From Colocasia esculenta (taxonomy: Eukaryota; Streptophyta; Magnoliopsida; Alismatales; Araceae): a DNA stretch of 64,000 bases. Position numbers and translations under genes: made by a program. The notes beneath the pieces were generated by a model. The model saw nothing but the letters and a program-made list of their open reading frames with translations, had not been told where the DNA came from and searched no databases. Below are positions 44,312-57,074 of the stretch, piece by piece (position 1 is the stretch's first letter; each line of letters opens with the position of its first letter). The stretch spans positions 83,562,244 through 83,626,243 of the forward strand of contig CM024763.1 of NCBI GenBank assembly GCA_014218235.1. Reading direction: 5' to 3'.

Positions 44312-47300
44312 TGTAGCGACCCTCATTATCCGGTACGGTATACCAACCCACGTCGGTATAGTGAATGTTGCCACATGTGACCTTTACTAAACAATAACAT
44401 TCAGCTGAGATACACGTGAATATAAGAACAGAGTAGCGGAAGTAAAAGAACCACTGTCTTCATTTCATTCATCATCCACATTTACATACATGATTGCAAT
44501 AACATTTCAAGAACTAAAAGTCCACATAATTAAATTGTTGAAAATCAATACATAATTTTCCACACTTAAATATTTTTTCCATGATAATGCTACTACAATG
44601 TTGCAATTACATACTATGAAATCAAATATCGCAAAGTACACCAACGATCTAATCTCCACGCTCGGAGTCGGTCTCCACTGCCTCCTCCGCAAATGTGTCG
44701 TCACCAACTACGCCTGTACGCCGAAGCAAGTAATGAGTCTAAAAGACTCAGCAAATAACACTACATCTATCATACATGTACATATCATAGCAGGTTTTTA
44801 CATACCATTTACAAGACACAACATATAGCATCGTGACATTGAAATTAACAACCTTATCATGGAATTCTACTAATGACACATGATCATGCTTTCAGATTTT
44901 CTAACAAAATCTCCTATCACATGCTCTCTAATCATTCCTACACATGAAAGTTCTACTTTCAATTAAACTAAAACATGAAGCAATCTAGCATAACTAGCTT
45001 ACATACATGAAGAAAACATTGCTAACATGGTTCCACTCATTCTTATACATGCACATACCATTTCACATGCTTTAAGCTTGCTGTTTTGATGTGGTTTAAC
45101 ACTTTACAATCTAACACATGAAAGCTATGTTTCTCATTCAAACCACACGTGAAGCAAACACACACACAGAATGGTTTTACACATAAGTAAGGATTGTCCC
45201 TAGCATGGATTCTGCATTGTACACATATAGCACATAATCATAACACATTTATGTTGCTGTTCTAACATGACTTCAGATCATATATCATGGATTTCAATTT
45301 CACATCCTCACATTTTGGTTTCACATTTTTACACAGTTTCTTATTCACATAGTTCACACTTTACACATTGCACATTTACACATTGTTCACACTACACAAT
45401 TTGCACATGATCACAATCACTTTCACATTTCACATTTTACACTTTAGTGCCGTGACACATAGTCCAAACCACCATAAGAAGGACACATCACATCACATAC
45501 ACATAGATGTCACCTAGCAATACAGTGACGACTCTTGACTGCGCAGACCGGAGAACAAGTCTCCACCTTAACCAGTGGTACTTGTCCCCTCCAGGATTTC
45601 ATCCTAATACCCTTAGGATTCAACACATTGAACCTTCCCATGGGGACTTTTCCATGGTACGGTTCCGCAGCCCTCTATGGAAGCAGTATCACACTTGGCA
45701 CAGCTTTACACATTACACATATCGGTTTTTACACACATTTTACACATGACGCTCATATCTCATTTATTCTTTCATTCCAACATGACTCTATTTTTCTAAT
45801 CATGCCACTATAGATGACAAAATTAACATTCAGAAGCTTCACAATCAGGTTGGGTTACACAGAAATTAAATCATTTCACAATGGCATGCATTAATTACCT
45901 ATTTTTGCATGGAAATTCATATTGCATGGTATAGTTGTCCAAATGACCTGAGAATTTCACCACATGCTATTTCGGGTTTAGGACCGCACATGAAAATTTT
46001 CACATTTTTCTGATCCAAAATACAATTGCAGAAAATTTAACATAATTCCCGTATTATTCAAAATTCAATTTATCATGATGTATAACATAAAAATTCAGTT
46101 TTAATAGATCATAACCCTGAACTCTAATACATAACACCACAGGAATTTTCCCGAATTTATTTCATAGTACACATTTACTGGAGATTTTACAACCCTACAC
46201 ATGTTTTTCTAATTCCATTTCAGAAATTTCAATAAATCAGAGGAGCATGAAAAATTTCCCAAAAATTCAGAGCATGGACTGATTTACCCACTCTCGTTTA
46301 GCAAAATTTAGGGCATCCAACTTCACATGAATTGCACAAACGTAACGAACATGGTCTAGGTCTCATCATGCATACTTCCTCCATAATAAAACCATTTATG
46401 CCAAATCACAAAATTACAAGGATCTCACCACACATTCGGACATCCATATTACATATAATAATAGTTTACAATATATCCTCATCGAAAACACCTCGAAATA
46501 ATCATATAATATCAGGAAGACAGCTCACTGTTCTGTCCTGGAGAACTTAACGGCGGTCTCTGGCCGTTCCAGGAGTGGACGGGCAGATCGCTGGACGCCA
46601 CCAGGGATCTCGGTGTCAAGGGCATTGACGCCAAGTTCCTGTCTGTGCAGAAACACAGACCGAACTCCAAAACAAGAAGAATGGGGATCTAGGACATGAG
46701 GAAAAATACATAAAAATGATAAAACCCTACTTGACATCTACATGGACGATAGGGTAGGTTACTTGCCTCTAGAAAATACTCCAGACGATCTAAATGGCCG
46801 GAGAAGCTCTCCGGGGCAGTCCCAAGAAGCTCCACAATTGCTCTCCTCCGGGTTCTAGACGAAGATGACTCCAAGATGAGGTCAGGGAAGTCTCCTCCTT
46901 CACTTCAGCTAGCTCCTTGTCGTGGTAGATGGCCAGGAACAGCTTCAGAAGGTCGATCCAAGCTTGCAAAGAGTGGGTTTTCTCACAGTTTACTCTATCT
47001 CTCAAAGGGTCAAGAGAGGGGTTTTTAGGGTTGCATTCGGGTTCAGATATAGGAGAGGCCTCTCCCATCCCGCAGGTTGATGTGAGCCCTTTCAGACCGT
47101 TGGGATAGCTCCCCAATGGGTGAGCTAGCTTGCTCCCGGAAATCCGGCTCTGCAACGCATGCAGGTCAGAGAAATTAGCGTCCACATCGCTGGACGTTGG
47201 GATTAGTGTTGGCGTCCATATGGTTGACGCCTACACAACACAAGCGTCCATTGACATTGACGCCAAGCTGGCCTTCGGCCAGAACTCAAAACATGTAGGA

Positions 47301-47511
47301 AACCATGCATAACCTATACGTATATACAGCATTATGTATACTATCACGTACATGCTACTATCATACCATTCATACATTATTTACAACTAACTTATACACA
47401 TGCATACATAAGTATAAATAGTTAATACATACGTAGATATGTACATCTATGCTACACAACTTAAATTATTTACACGATTAAAATAATGCAACAAAATTCG
47501 TGGGCCTTACA
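44312..47511 (-). repeat. G2 5' LTR, 3200 bp
   Basis: The plus strand begins TGTAGCGACCC and ends GGGCCTTACA; ends are TGTA/TACA. The inner side abuts the primer site, and the outer end matches the 3' LTR fragment. There are no genes inside. The 44800-46500 part is AT-rich with many CACAT and TTTCACA words. Palindromic words lie at 46540-46640 and 47170-47273. Confidence 0.9.
47044..47273 (-). promoter_or_regulatory. G2 LTR: candidate TATA and palindromic words upstream
   Basis: The minus strand has CCTATATCTG at 47044-47053. On its upstream side are three inverted words: GCGTCCacatcgctGGACGTT-type near 47180, GGCGTC/GACGCC near 47215 and GCGTCC/GACGCC near 47250. Confidence 0.45.
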
Positions 47512-49167
47512 GTGTTCCAACAACACAAGATAGAGTAGCGTCGACTCTAATGTGAAAAGTGTCGACATTAAGAGGCTAAGATCAAGACAAATTTGGTAAA
47601 ACTTCTGAGGAGATGACAGATCACCATGATACACTAAACCTCCAGGAAACTTTTGAGAGCGTTAACAATTGCATTTATGCACTTTTCTCTCCTTTTCTCA
47701 TTATTTGTGAGATTAATGGTTTGAAAATTATGAATTTTAGTTTAACCAAAAAATTGAAATATTCAAGAGAATATAAACAGATGTGAAAAATATCCTTCAA
47801 GTAGAAAATTGCAATATTATGAAACCACTTACTTAGGACATGTAACAAGGTATACTTGGAAAGATAACAAAGCAAGCTAAGACATATTGAATTAGAAATA
47901 TCTAGCTTGAAATCTTTCAGAACTTTTGAATATGTTCGTTATCATTTTCTTTTATTTCTTTTCATTTTCACAAATGAACAATCTGATTCCCTTACTATTT
48001 CATGCAAGAGCCCATGTTTTTTACACACCAGAGCTCCTGATTACTTATGAAGGGTAATCATTTGTTTCAGGGATAGTGTGCATATTTCATGTGAGGATAC
48101 ATGTTTATCAAACATCAGAATCCCCAGTTACTCATAGTACACAAGCAAAATTTTTAACAGCCTTGAATAGAATTAACTAGCTCATCATGACATATAATAC
48201 ATTCATTGATTTTATCAGTGATTTGCAGCTTCTCAGAGCATAGTCAGTGTTCTGCCATTAAAAACTTTTGACTATTAAAAGTTCATGAGAGATTTTTGAG
48301 TCAAGAAGATTTTTCCATGTCAAAATATTTCAGATGCTTTGAAAACCCGACCAAGAAAACCAAATTACATGAAGATTTTCAGAGTTTAATAAAAATGCAA
48401 TTCTCACATGATGAATTATTTTCTGCACTGTTATTTAGCCTTTTGAATTTTTCAGAAAGTTTTAAAGGTTAAACTAGAAATTAATAAATCACAAACCACA
48501 ATCTTTTTATTTTTGAGATAAAGGAGTTTAGAAAGGAGAATAAATGAATTGAACTCCCCCTGAGAAATTGCCTAGAAATTCAGCTTTTCATAATGAAATT
48601 ACTCCCCCTCAGGAATTGACTTCTTGAAACAAGGAAGACTGCAAGCAAAAAGACTCCCCCTCAACAATTGCATGAAAGACCCTTGGTACATGGCGAAGAC
48701 ATATACTTACGCATAGTGAAAGAGTCCAGACAAACTTAACTTGCCTTTCCTCAAGTCACCATTTAATATACCAAAAAGACTAATGCAATGTGAGAGACAA
48801 GAGTTTATTTAATGAAACAAGAAGGAATTCATTTACAAAAAGAAGATGAAGTTGTATAGATTGAAAAGGAATGGAAAACAACTCGGAGTGAAAAGAATAG
48901 TGTCGACTCTCTTGCCAAAAGAGTCGACCTAGTCTGAACAGTCAACACAGAAAGACTGAGATGCTTCTTCTTCACAGCCTACTCAAGAACTGAGCATATT
49001 CCATCCAACTCATCTAGCCAACTGAACCAAAAGCTTTCAACCAATTTCTCATCCCAATATCTTATCAGAAATCATCAAGAAGATTTATCAACTTGCAGCC
49101 AGAAATTTATCACATCACAATCAATTACACAAACACGCATTCACAACAATTTTCCAAAAACAATCAC
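47512..49167 (-). other. B 3' non-coding spacer
   Basis: No gene. It holds GTCGAC words near 47542-47572 and 48901-48928, a block shared with A (48010-48245), several polypurine-like CTCCCCCT runs (about 48554, 48602 and 48653), and the conserved element at 48687-48775. Confidence 0.6.
48687..48775 (-). other. Conserved pol-3' element, B copy
   Basis: It has ACGCATAGTGAAAG and TCCAGACAA. In minus sense the stem is GGCAAG-TTAAG-TTTGTC, kept by G-U pairs relative to A and C. Confidence 0.7.
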
Positions 49168-52100
49168 TCATGAATCAAACAAGCAAAGTCCAAGCTCTCT
49201 TCTCAAACAAGAATATCTTTCATTGCACAAAGGTTTAGTAAAGATATCAACAATTTGTTTTGAAGTTTCAACATAGTGCAATTCAAAAGAATTTTTGCTT
49301 ACTTCATCTCTTAAGAAGTGATGCCTGATTTCTATGTGCTTTGTCCTAGAATGCTGGATTAGATTTTTAGCCTAGCTAATTGCACTAGTGTTATCACACA
49401 AAATTGGAACACATCCAAGATCTACTTAGTAGTCTTGGAGTTGATGTTTAATCCATAACACTTGAGTGCCACAACTCCCTGCAGCAACATACTCTGCTTC
49501 TGCAGTAGAGAGACAACCGAGTGTTGCTTCTTGGAAGCCCAAGAGACTAAACACCCTCCCAAAAATTCGCAATAGCCACTAGTACTCTTTCTATTCAGCT
49601 TACATCCAGCATAATCCGCATCTGAGTAAGATATCAAGTTAAACTCACTAGATGCAGGATACCACAATCCCAACTCATGAGTTTCTGCAAGGTATCTGAA
49701 AATCTTTTTGCAGCACTCATGTGAGATTCTCTAGGACTAACCTGAAATCTAGCACACATGCACACTGGAAATTGAATGTTTGGTCTAGATGCTGTTAGAT
49801 AAAGTAAGGATCTGATCATACCTCTGTAAATTTTTGGATCTACAGGGTTACCTTTCAGATCAGCATCTAAACTCACAGTGGTGCTCATTGGAGTTGCCAT
49901 GACTTTGGTATTTTACATCTTGTATTTTTTCAGCAAGTCTTGAATGTATTTGACTGATTGACAAGGTTCCTTCCTTTGTTTGAACAACCTGCAATCCAAG
50001 AAAGAATTTTAGTTCTCCCATTAGACTCATTTCAAATTCATTGGTCATCAATTCAGAAATTTCCTTACATAAAGAGGACTTTGTTGATCCAAAGATAATG
50101 TCATCAACATAAAATTGGACTAGCAAGATATCTTTTCCTTGAACTTTCGTAAAGAGTGTTTGATCAACCTTACCTCTTGTATACCCTTTACCTGTGAGGA
50201 ATGAGCTCCACTGATCATACCATGCTCAGGGAGCTTGTTTCAGACCATATAAGGCTTTGTCCAACTTGAACACATGATTAGGAAGGTTAGTGCATTCAAA
50301 ACCAAAAGGTTGTTCAACATACACTTCCTCCTTGATCAAACCATTCAAAAAGGCACTTTTAACATCCATTTGCTGCAGTTTAATACCATGAGCACAAGCA
50401 AAAGAAAGCAAAATCCGAATTGCTTCTAGCCTAGCTACTGGAGCGAAAGACTCTTCAAAATCAATTCCAAATTTCTGAATATAGCCTTTTACAACAAGTC
50501 TAGCTTTATTTCTAATTACCTTGCCTTCTTCACTTATTTTGTTTCTAAAAACTCATTTAGTTCCAATAACTCCTTGAGAAGAAGGTCTTGGAACCAAATG
50601 CCAAACTTTATTCCTTTCAAACTGATTTAATTCTTCATGCATTGCATTTATCCAGAAAGTATCTTTTAGAGCATCCTCAATATTCTTGGGTTCAATTTGT
50701 GAAACAAGAGCCATTTGATCAAGTTCAGAAATAACATTAAAATGTGATCTTGTCCTAGGATGGTCAAGTAAATTACCAATAATACTTTCCTGAGGATGAT
50801 CTCTTAGCATTCTTATGTTCATCTGATCTCTCTCTTTGTCTTCATTAGCTAACTCCTGTGCTTCACTACCATCTGAACTTTTCTTGGTTGTTGATTCCTT
50901 TTCCTCTTGGTCTTTAGCATCCTCTCCTTCCAGAAACTCCCCATCATCCTTTTCTCTGCATGAATAAGCATTAAATTCATCAAATGTGATATGAGGGCAT
51001 TCTTCAACAATTTGATCTTCTACATTAAAGACTCTATAAGCTCTTGAATGATCAGAATAAACAAGGAAGATCCCTAAATCACTTTTAGGCTCAAATTTAT
51101 CCAGGTCATATTTGTTGTTAATGAGAATGAAACACTTGGCACCAAACACTTTAAAATGAGCAATAGAAGGTTTCTTACCTTTCAGTAGTTCATAAGGAGT
51201 CTTTTTTCTAAGAGCCTTACCATTGCACGATTTATGATGTAACAGGAAGTATTTACTGCCTCTGCCCAGAATTTTCTTGGCAGTTCACTCTCAATCAGCA
51301 TTGTTCTTGCCATCTCTACAAGAGTCCTGTTTCTTCTTTCTACAACTCCATTTTGTTCAGGAGTTCTAGGTGATGAAAACCTGTGGGAAACCCCTTCTTC
51401 CCTGCAAAAAGTCTCAAAATTAGTATTCTCAAACTCCCCACCATGATCAGACATGATTGAGATAATTTTGAATTTTCCTTCCTGAGCAATTGTCTTGTAA
51501 AACTCATGGAATTCTATGAAAGCATCATTTTTGTGAGCAAGAAAGAAAACCCAAGTAAATCTAGAGAAGTCATCAACAAGAACATATCCAAACCTTTTTC
51601 CATTTAAATTGTTTGTCCTTGTGGGCCCAAGCAGATCCATGTGGATAAGCTCAAAAGGTTTAGTGGACTGACTTTCTGATCTACTTTTAAAGGATTTTCT
51701 TGTTTGCTTACTTTGTGAACATGCTTCACAGAGTTTCAGATTTTGTTTGAAGGAAATTTCAGGTAAACCCTTAACCATGTTGAATTTTATCAACTTATGA
51801 AGCATGTTGTAGCTATATGACCTAGTCTACGATGCCACAAGCAAGCAAGATCATTTTTATTTGCAGTTAGACACAAGTTGGTGTTTTCAGGTTCATCAAG
51901 ATTGACCATGTACACATTATTTATTCTTTTTCCAGTGAATTTTACACAATCAGGACTAGGTTCAAAAATAGTATAGCCAAGAGAATCAAAAATTACCTTG
52001 TGACCCTTGTCACACAATTGGCTTATACTTAGGAGGTTGTACTCCAATCCTTCCACCAGAAGAACATTATCAATTGAGTTGGAAAGATTTCTGCCTACCT

Positions 52101-54516
52101 TACATGAACCAACAATCTTACCTTTATTACTTCCTCCAAAGGTAACATGCCCAGCTTTCTTTTCAGACAAAAGGCAAAATTTATCCTTGTCTCCTGTCAT
52201 ATGTCTTGAACAACCACTATCTAGATACCACATGTTGTTCTTGGCTGTAAGACATACCTGCACACACAATCAAAGAAAATTCTTTGGAACCCAAGTGCAT
52301 TTGGGTCCCTCCAAACCACCCAAATCAAGAACATAAGAGAGCAAATTCTTCGAAATCCAAATTTATTTCTTTACTGTGGAGTTGTTTTTGTTCCTAAAAT
52401 CATGTTGGTTTTTGTTCTTCTTGTTGTTTTCACAGTGTTTTGGAGCATTTGCATTCATGAATCTTTTACCAAAAAAATTTTTATTGACATTTTCAGAGTG
52501 AGGCCAGAACCTGGTTTGACTCCTAAACTCTTCAGGATATCTTGTTCTGTCAAATCCAGCAAAATCATAAACTTGTGTCGACACTCTGTAGGGGTAGTGT
52601 CAACCTACATAATCCCATTCTGGCTTGTTTTGAGTGTTTGTATGAGTAGGTCTTGACCTACCATATGCCCACCTGGTGTGAGACCAAGCTTGTGATGGTG
52701 TTGACCTATCATAAGTCCATTTTCTCAAATGTTGTGACTTAGTGTATGATGGTGTCGACCTATTATTGGCATAGTGTCGACATTTCCAGCCATAAGATTT
52801 CATATTTTTGTTGCTTTGAAACAATGGTTTATTTCCTGTATCAGTTTTATTTTTTTCATTCATTTTTTATTGTAAGAGGTCTTTACTGTTCTTCCCTTTC
52901 TAGGTTCTTGTTCATTTTTTCCATTCGTTTGTCTTGTTGAAGTAGAAGCTTCTAAAATTTTTGAAGAGGTAAATGTGATGGTTTTCAGTCCTACCTCTTT
53001 CTTCTTTGTGGGATTAAATCCTAACCCTTCCTTGTTGAAGTTTTCTTTTGTTCCTAGTAAAGCTTCAAGATTGTTTCTGCCACTAACAAATCTTTCCAAA
53101 GCTTCCTATTTTTTGGTTATTTCTTTTTGCAAAACTTCAAGTTCCTTTTTCAATTCAATATTGACACTATTTAAGGCAACATTTTTCACAGCTGTAAGAG
53201 CTATTTCATTAATGCTTTGAATACTTTGAATCTTCAGTTCATTAACAACTTCTTTTAGAGCATTAACTTCTTGAGTGAATTCTTTTTCTTACTCTTCTGT
53301 TAAAGTGTTTTGAGCAAGATGATTTATCTTTCTCTTGAGCATTTTATTTTCCTTTTTGAGTTCATCATATTGGTCCAACAGTTCAAAATAAACATGCTCC
53401 CAGTCATCCAAAGTAAAATCTTTGAAAGGAGAACTTACCTCTCTTCTCCTTCTTTTTCTCTGGCCATCAAACATAGCTTTGATTTCGTGTCTTCAGCATC
53501 TGAACTTTCTTCTTCATCATCTTCTTCTTCATCGCTCTAGGTTCCAATCATGGCCTTATGTTTGTTTTTGTTCCACCTTGGTTGAGTTTTCTTCTGAATC
53601 TCAGGACATTCAGACTTGACATGTCCTGGTTTCCTGCAGTTGTAACAAACAATTCTATCAGACTTCTTATTTGCATTCAATTTGGGTTTTGAAAAATTAT
53701 TTGCATGTGAATTCTTTTTCAGAAAGCCCTTACCTTCTTTTCTCAAGAATTTCCTGAACTTCTTGGTTATCAAAGCAAACTCACCTGAATCATCTTCAGA
53801 AGTAGATGATTCACTTTCTTCAATGGCCTCTGTAGTGCTAGGACTTGATTTGAGAGCAAGAGGCTTCTTCTTCTTCTTCACATCTTCTTCATTTCATTTC
53901 AATCCCATCTCATAGGTCATTAAAGAACCTATCATTTCATCTACAGTAGTTGTGGATAAATTTCTAGACTCTTCAATAACTGTAGCTTTAGTTTGCCAAA
54001 TGGGTGTCAGGGATCTAAGAATCTTTCTAACCAGCTCTTTTTCAGTGTAAACTTTCCCTAAGTTTTTTAGTCCATTTGTTAGCCAAGTTAACCTACCATA
54101 CATTTCAGAGATAGTTTCATCATGCTTCATCTTAAAAGCCTCATATTCTGAAACTAGCATATTAGCTTTAGTTTCCTTTACCTCAGATGTGCCTTCATAG
54201 ATTACCATGAGGCGATTCCAGATCTCTTTTGCATTTGAGCATGATGACACTCTTGAGAACTCAGTTGGATGTAGTGAACACTGCATTATATTCATTGCAC
54301 TCCAGTTGGCATTTGATTTCTTGATCTCTTCTGGAGTCCACTTCTCTTCATCCCGGACAGCTCACAAGGTCCATTGCACACCACCTTCCATATCTGATGA
54401 TCTTGAGCTCGCAAGAAAACCTGCATACGAGTTTTCCAGCATGCATAATTAGTACCATCGAAGTAAGGTGGTCTGTTCACAGAGTGACTCTCAGCAATAT
54501 AACCCCTAGATTCCAT
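49168..54516 (-). pseudogene. B Gag-Pol polyprotein (Sirevirus), several frame breaks
   Basis: I start at the ATG at 54516 (MESRGYIAESHS), 50 bases after the primer site; stop near 49168 after the LRRELGLC end typical of Sirevirus RNase H. Gag has LVRKILRSL and MIGSLMTYEM; zinc knuckle CYNCRKPGHVKSEC near 53625-53665; coiled-coil linker to about 52900; GTCGAC words in the linker (52575-52790); protease DSGCSRHM near 52200; pre-integrase WHRRLGH and CEACSQSKQ; integrase core in one open frame (51805-51182) with HMDLLGP, DHGGEFE and NGVVERRN; RT with YVDD near 50105; RNase H with YSDADYAG near 49620. Breaks are fewer than in A per length but include stops and shifts near 54360, 53530, 53290, 52290, 51810, 50550, 50220 and 49910. 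Confidence 0.9.
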
Positions 54517-54565
54517 TATACACAAACCTCTCCTGGTCGTGAAACCAAATAGATTGGAGAACCAA

Positions 54566-54577
54566 GCTTTGATACCA
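54566..54577 (-). other. B primer binding site, one mismatch
   Basis: The minus strand reads TGGTATCAAAGC, one base off the usual TGGTATCAGAGC, two bases from the LTR. Confidence 0.8.
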
Positions 54578-54730
54578 CGTGTTAAGTGTAGAATGATTAT
54601 CTAGAGGGGGGTTAATAAAGAATCTTCAGAATTATATGCCAATTTAGAAATTAAAATCAGTGAGATTTGGATGCTGATTAGACGAACAACTCACGATGCA
54701 GGGAAACACAAACCACACACTAGAGAGCAG

Positions 54731-54793
54731 AATTTTAAGGTGGTTTAGCTCCAATGAGGAGACCTACATCCACATCTCACCAAACCAGTGAGG
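54731..54793 (-). other. Conserved two-hairpin motif in B LTR, changed stems
   Basis: Minus sense: CTCACTGGTTTGGTGAG, then GTGGATGTAGG, then CTCC-loop-GGAG, then AAACCACCTTAAAATTC. The layout is that of A and C but the second stem is different. Confidence 0.6.
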
Positions 54794-55479
54794 TACCACT
54801 ACGAGAACAACTGTGTGAGACTCTCACACAACTACTGATTAACAGCTTCTTCACATCCGCTGACACACAACTTGAGCAATCTGTTGATTCACAGCTTCAA
54901 ATCTTATGATCCAATCACAACACGTGAAGGATCATTACAATCTACTTCACAAAGAAGTAGACAACACAACTTTGTAATATTTAGAAGAAATTGAAAATAA
55001 TTAAGTAGACAGATGCCAGGAGGTGTTCAGAAGTAATCAAAGTCACTGCTCAGGAGCCCGATCTAGATTGTGAAATTACTTAGCTCCAATTCTGACTCCT
55101 CCTCAGATGAATTCCTCTTCTAATTGTAGCACAAGGATCACACGCATCAGAGTTGAATAAGTATTCTGATCCTCTGTTCTGAAAGTTCAGCAGCAATTCT
55201 TCGAAGTAGCAAATTGGCTTGATCTAGCAGCACATTCTTCGCATCTAATCTCCAAGTTGAGGCCCATGTTCTTGCTAAACGCAGAGCTCTATTTTCTTCT
55301 TCTTTTTGCGCTCTCCAATCTCTTTCTTTCAAACTGTGCGCATTTTTGTTTTTACGAACTGGGACACTTTTTCACTTTTGATCTATTTTTTTGCGCGATC
55401 TTCTGCAGTGGGCCCCTCAACAGATTCCCTCTACTTGGGGAGAATCTTTTTGCCGCCAAGAGATGGTATCTTCCAGAAA

Positions 55480-56070
55480 CGATGACGTGTACCCAAAGTT
55501 CCAACGAATGGACCTATTGTCACGTGCCCAATTCTTATGCGCTAGTGGCTGCTCTGCTGACAGATTCTAAGTATGACAGTGTCGACACATCTAAGATGTA
55601 GTGTCGACACATATATACATTTAAGTATAGCAAGAATCCCATAACACTAAGCTATAGTGTTGACCTGATCATTTCATAGTGCCAACCTGCTATTTCTTCT
55701 GAATCACCCTGTTAGTTAGATAGAGTTGACCTCACTTAAAAAGAGTGTCGACCTAATCATCACTTCTCTTCACAGAACACTTTGAGACCTGAATAGTGTC
55801 GACCTTATTCACGCTTGGTGTCAGCCTTATTGCTTGCTTATTTCCACTGTAGCACAGGAAGGCGACTAGAGTTGACATACTCTCTGAGTAGTTGACCTAC
55901 TCTCTGAGTAGTGTCGACCTGATCTGATCACTTCTTCTCAGCGCAACCCAAAAGAACCACTAGTGTCGACCAATGTTCCAGGTAGTGTCGACCTTATCTG
56001 ATTATTTCTTCTCAGCACAAGCCAGAAGAACCAGTAGTGTCGACCTGATCCTCGAATATTGTCGACCTTA
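55480..56070 (-). promoter_or_regulatory. B LTR GTCGAC array and CACGTG box
   Basis: Nine GTCGAC sites lie between about 55579 and 56070, with several one-base variants (GTTGACC, GTCAACC) that look like CpG decay. CACGTG is at 55521-55526. I cannot pick a TATA box with confidence. Confidence 0.6.
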
Positions 56071-56191
56071 TAGATGATATCGAATTTTTCACTTGATGCA
56101 AATGAGTTGTTTCTATGAAACAAATGTCGTGTGTCAAATATCTATGGCTTTTTACTTAATTTATGACATCATCAAAACCAGGGACACAACA

Positions 56192-56629
56192 ACCAGTACC
56201 TCCCCAGAACCCTCCACAATAAAATCAAGTCCCCCCTCCAAGCACCTATGACCCCCAACAGCCCAGACGTCCCCCTGGCCCAAGAAGAGCCCATTACCCT
56301 CCATTGCTGAAGTCTCTCCCCGACATTTTTAATGCTCTCATGGCTGCCAATGCGCTCACGTTGCCTAGGGAGCATCTACAATGGCCTCCCAATGTTGACA
56401 CCTCGTGCTATTGTGCATTCCACTGGGGACTTGGTCACACTCTGGAGGCATGCTTCCATTTCAAGGATTACATTTATGACTTGAACAATAATGGAGGCAT
56501 TGACTGGGAGGAGATGAGGAAATACATAGCTAACATGAAAGCGAGGAGGCCGCCCAGGCAGGATCAGCAACAGCAGCAACAACCCCAGTGTGAATGTGCT
56601 TTTTCAAATACTCCACAAATAAGTAATTA
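56192..56629 (+). pseudogene. Gypsy-type Gag fragment, cut by Sirevirus B
   Basis: The open part from about 56223 reads through a Pro-rich stretch into LPDIFNALMAAN, then a Cys/His motif (CYCAFHWGLGHTLEAC) followed by FHFKDYIYDLNNNGG and a Gln-rich tail, stop at 56628. This resembles the C-terminal Gag of Tat/Ogre/Athila-type gypsy elements, where C-x-H-G-H-x-E-x-C replaces the usual knuckle. The upstream part is missing, replaced by the B LTR at 56191, and an in-frame TAA lies near 56220. No pol follows. It is the oldest visible layer at this end of the window, on the strand opposite to most elements. Confidence 0.6.
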
Positions 56630-56761
56630 AAAAAAAAGATGATTTTTAAAGAGGAGAAAATATGTAGGCGATTGAAAGGAAGAGGGAAAGGAAAAGAGTG
56701 CGTGTGTGCACGAGAGGGAAAGGTGGTCGCTAGCCACACGTGGGTGTCGAAGGAGATGGGT
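56630..56761. other. Short non-coding flank before element C
   Basis: A purine-rich segment with GTGTGCACGAG-type words that resemble the right edge of the window (63950-64000). No gene. Confidence 0.4.
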
Positions 56762-56766
56762 AAAAG
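56762..56766. other. Target site duplication AAAAG, left of C
   Basis: AAAAG immediately precedes the LTR start TGTAGGATCG and is repeated at 62458-62462. Confidence 0.85.
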
Positions 56767-57011
56767 TGTAGGATCGAATAGGTGGATGGATCAGATCTAG
56801 AAGGGGGGGTTGAATAGATCTGATACCAATTACTGCGGAAGCTTAAGCAATTTAAAAATACTTTAAATCAGAGATCAATTTAGACAAACAATTTACTGAT
56901 CTGAAGTGTGGGTGTGTGTAGATGATTTGTGAAGCAATTAAACACTTAGTGTGAAAGCGAAATCCTATACAAGCATCTAGCGCAGACAAGTAGATCAAAC
57001 CATTGCACAAA

Positions 57012-57074
57012 GGATTTTTAGGAGGTTCGGAAATCACACCAGTGATTCCTACATCCACCCCTCACACAGTGAGG
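57012..57074 (-). other. Conserved two-hairpin motif in C LTR
   Basis: Minus sense: CCTCAC/GTGAGG stem, GGTGGATGTAGG, AATCAC/GTGATT stem, GAACCTCCTAAAAATCC. Close to A. Confidence 0.65.

Larger units (their letters stand above)
39269..47511 (-). mobile_element. G2: Ty3/gypsy Tekay/Del-like chromovirus inserted in Sirevirus B
   Basis: Minus-strand order: 5' LTR (47511-44312), primer site, Gag, PR, RT, RNase H, integrase, chromodomain, polypurine tract, then the first 131 bp of the 3' LTR before the gap. The right flank is Sirevirus B sequence, candidate duplication GTGTT (47512-47516); the left flank is hidden by the gap. It is related to G1 but clearly a different family and more decayed. 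Confidence 0.9.
47512..56191 (-). mobile_element. B: Sirevirus (copia), 3' part lost beyond G2 and the gap
   Basis: 5' LTR 54580-56191, primer site, Gag-Pol 54516-49168, conserved pol-3' block, then non-coding sequence cut by G2 at 47512. The 3' LTR and any third ORF should lie left of G2, in or beyond the gap. Its proteins are clearly diverged from A. The right flank is a gypsy gag fragment. Confidence 0.9.
54580..56191 (-). repeat. B 5' LTR, 1612 bp
   Basis: The plus strand begins TGTTAAGTGTAG and ends GGGACACAACA. In minus sense the LTR starts TGTTGTGTCCC and holds TTTTGATGATGTC, the integrase-signal word of Sireviruses. Confidence 0.88.

Noticed and set aside
44800..46500. Possible gene in the AT-rich part of the G2 LTR
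   Set aside because: Only short ORFs rich in Thr, His and Ile from CACAT-type repeats; no motif and no conservation to judge by.
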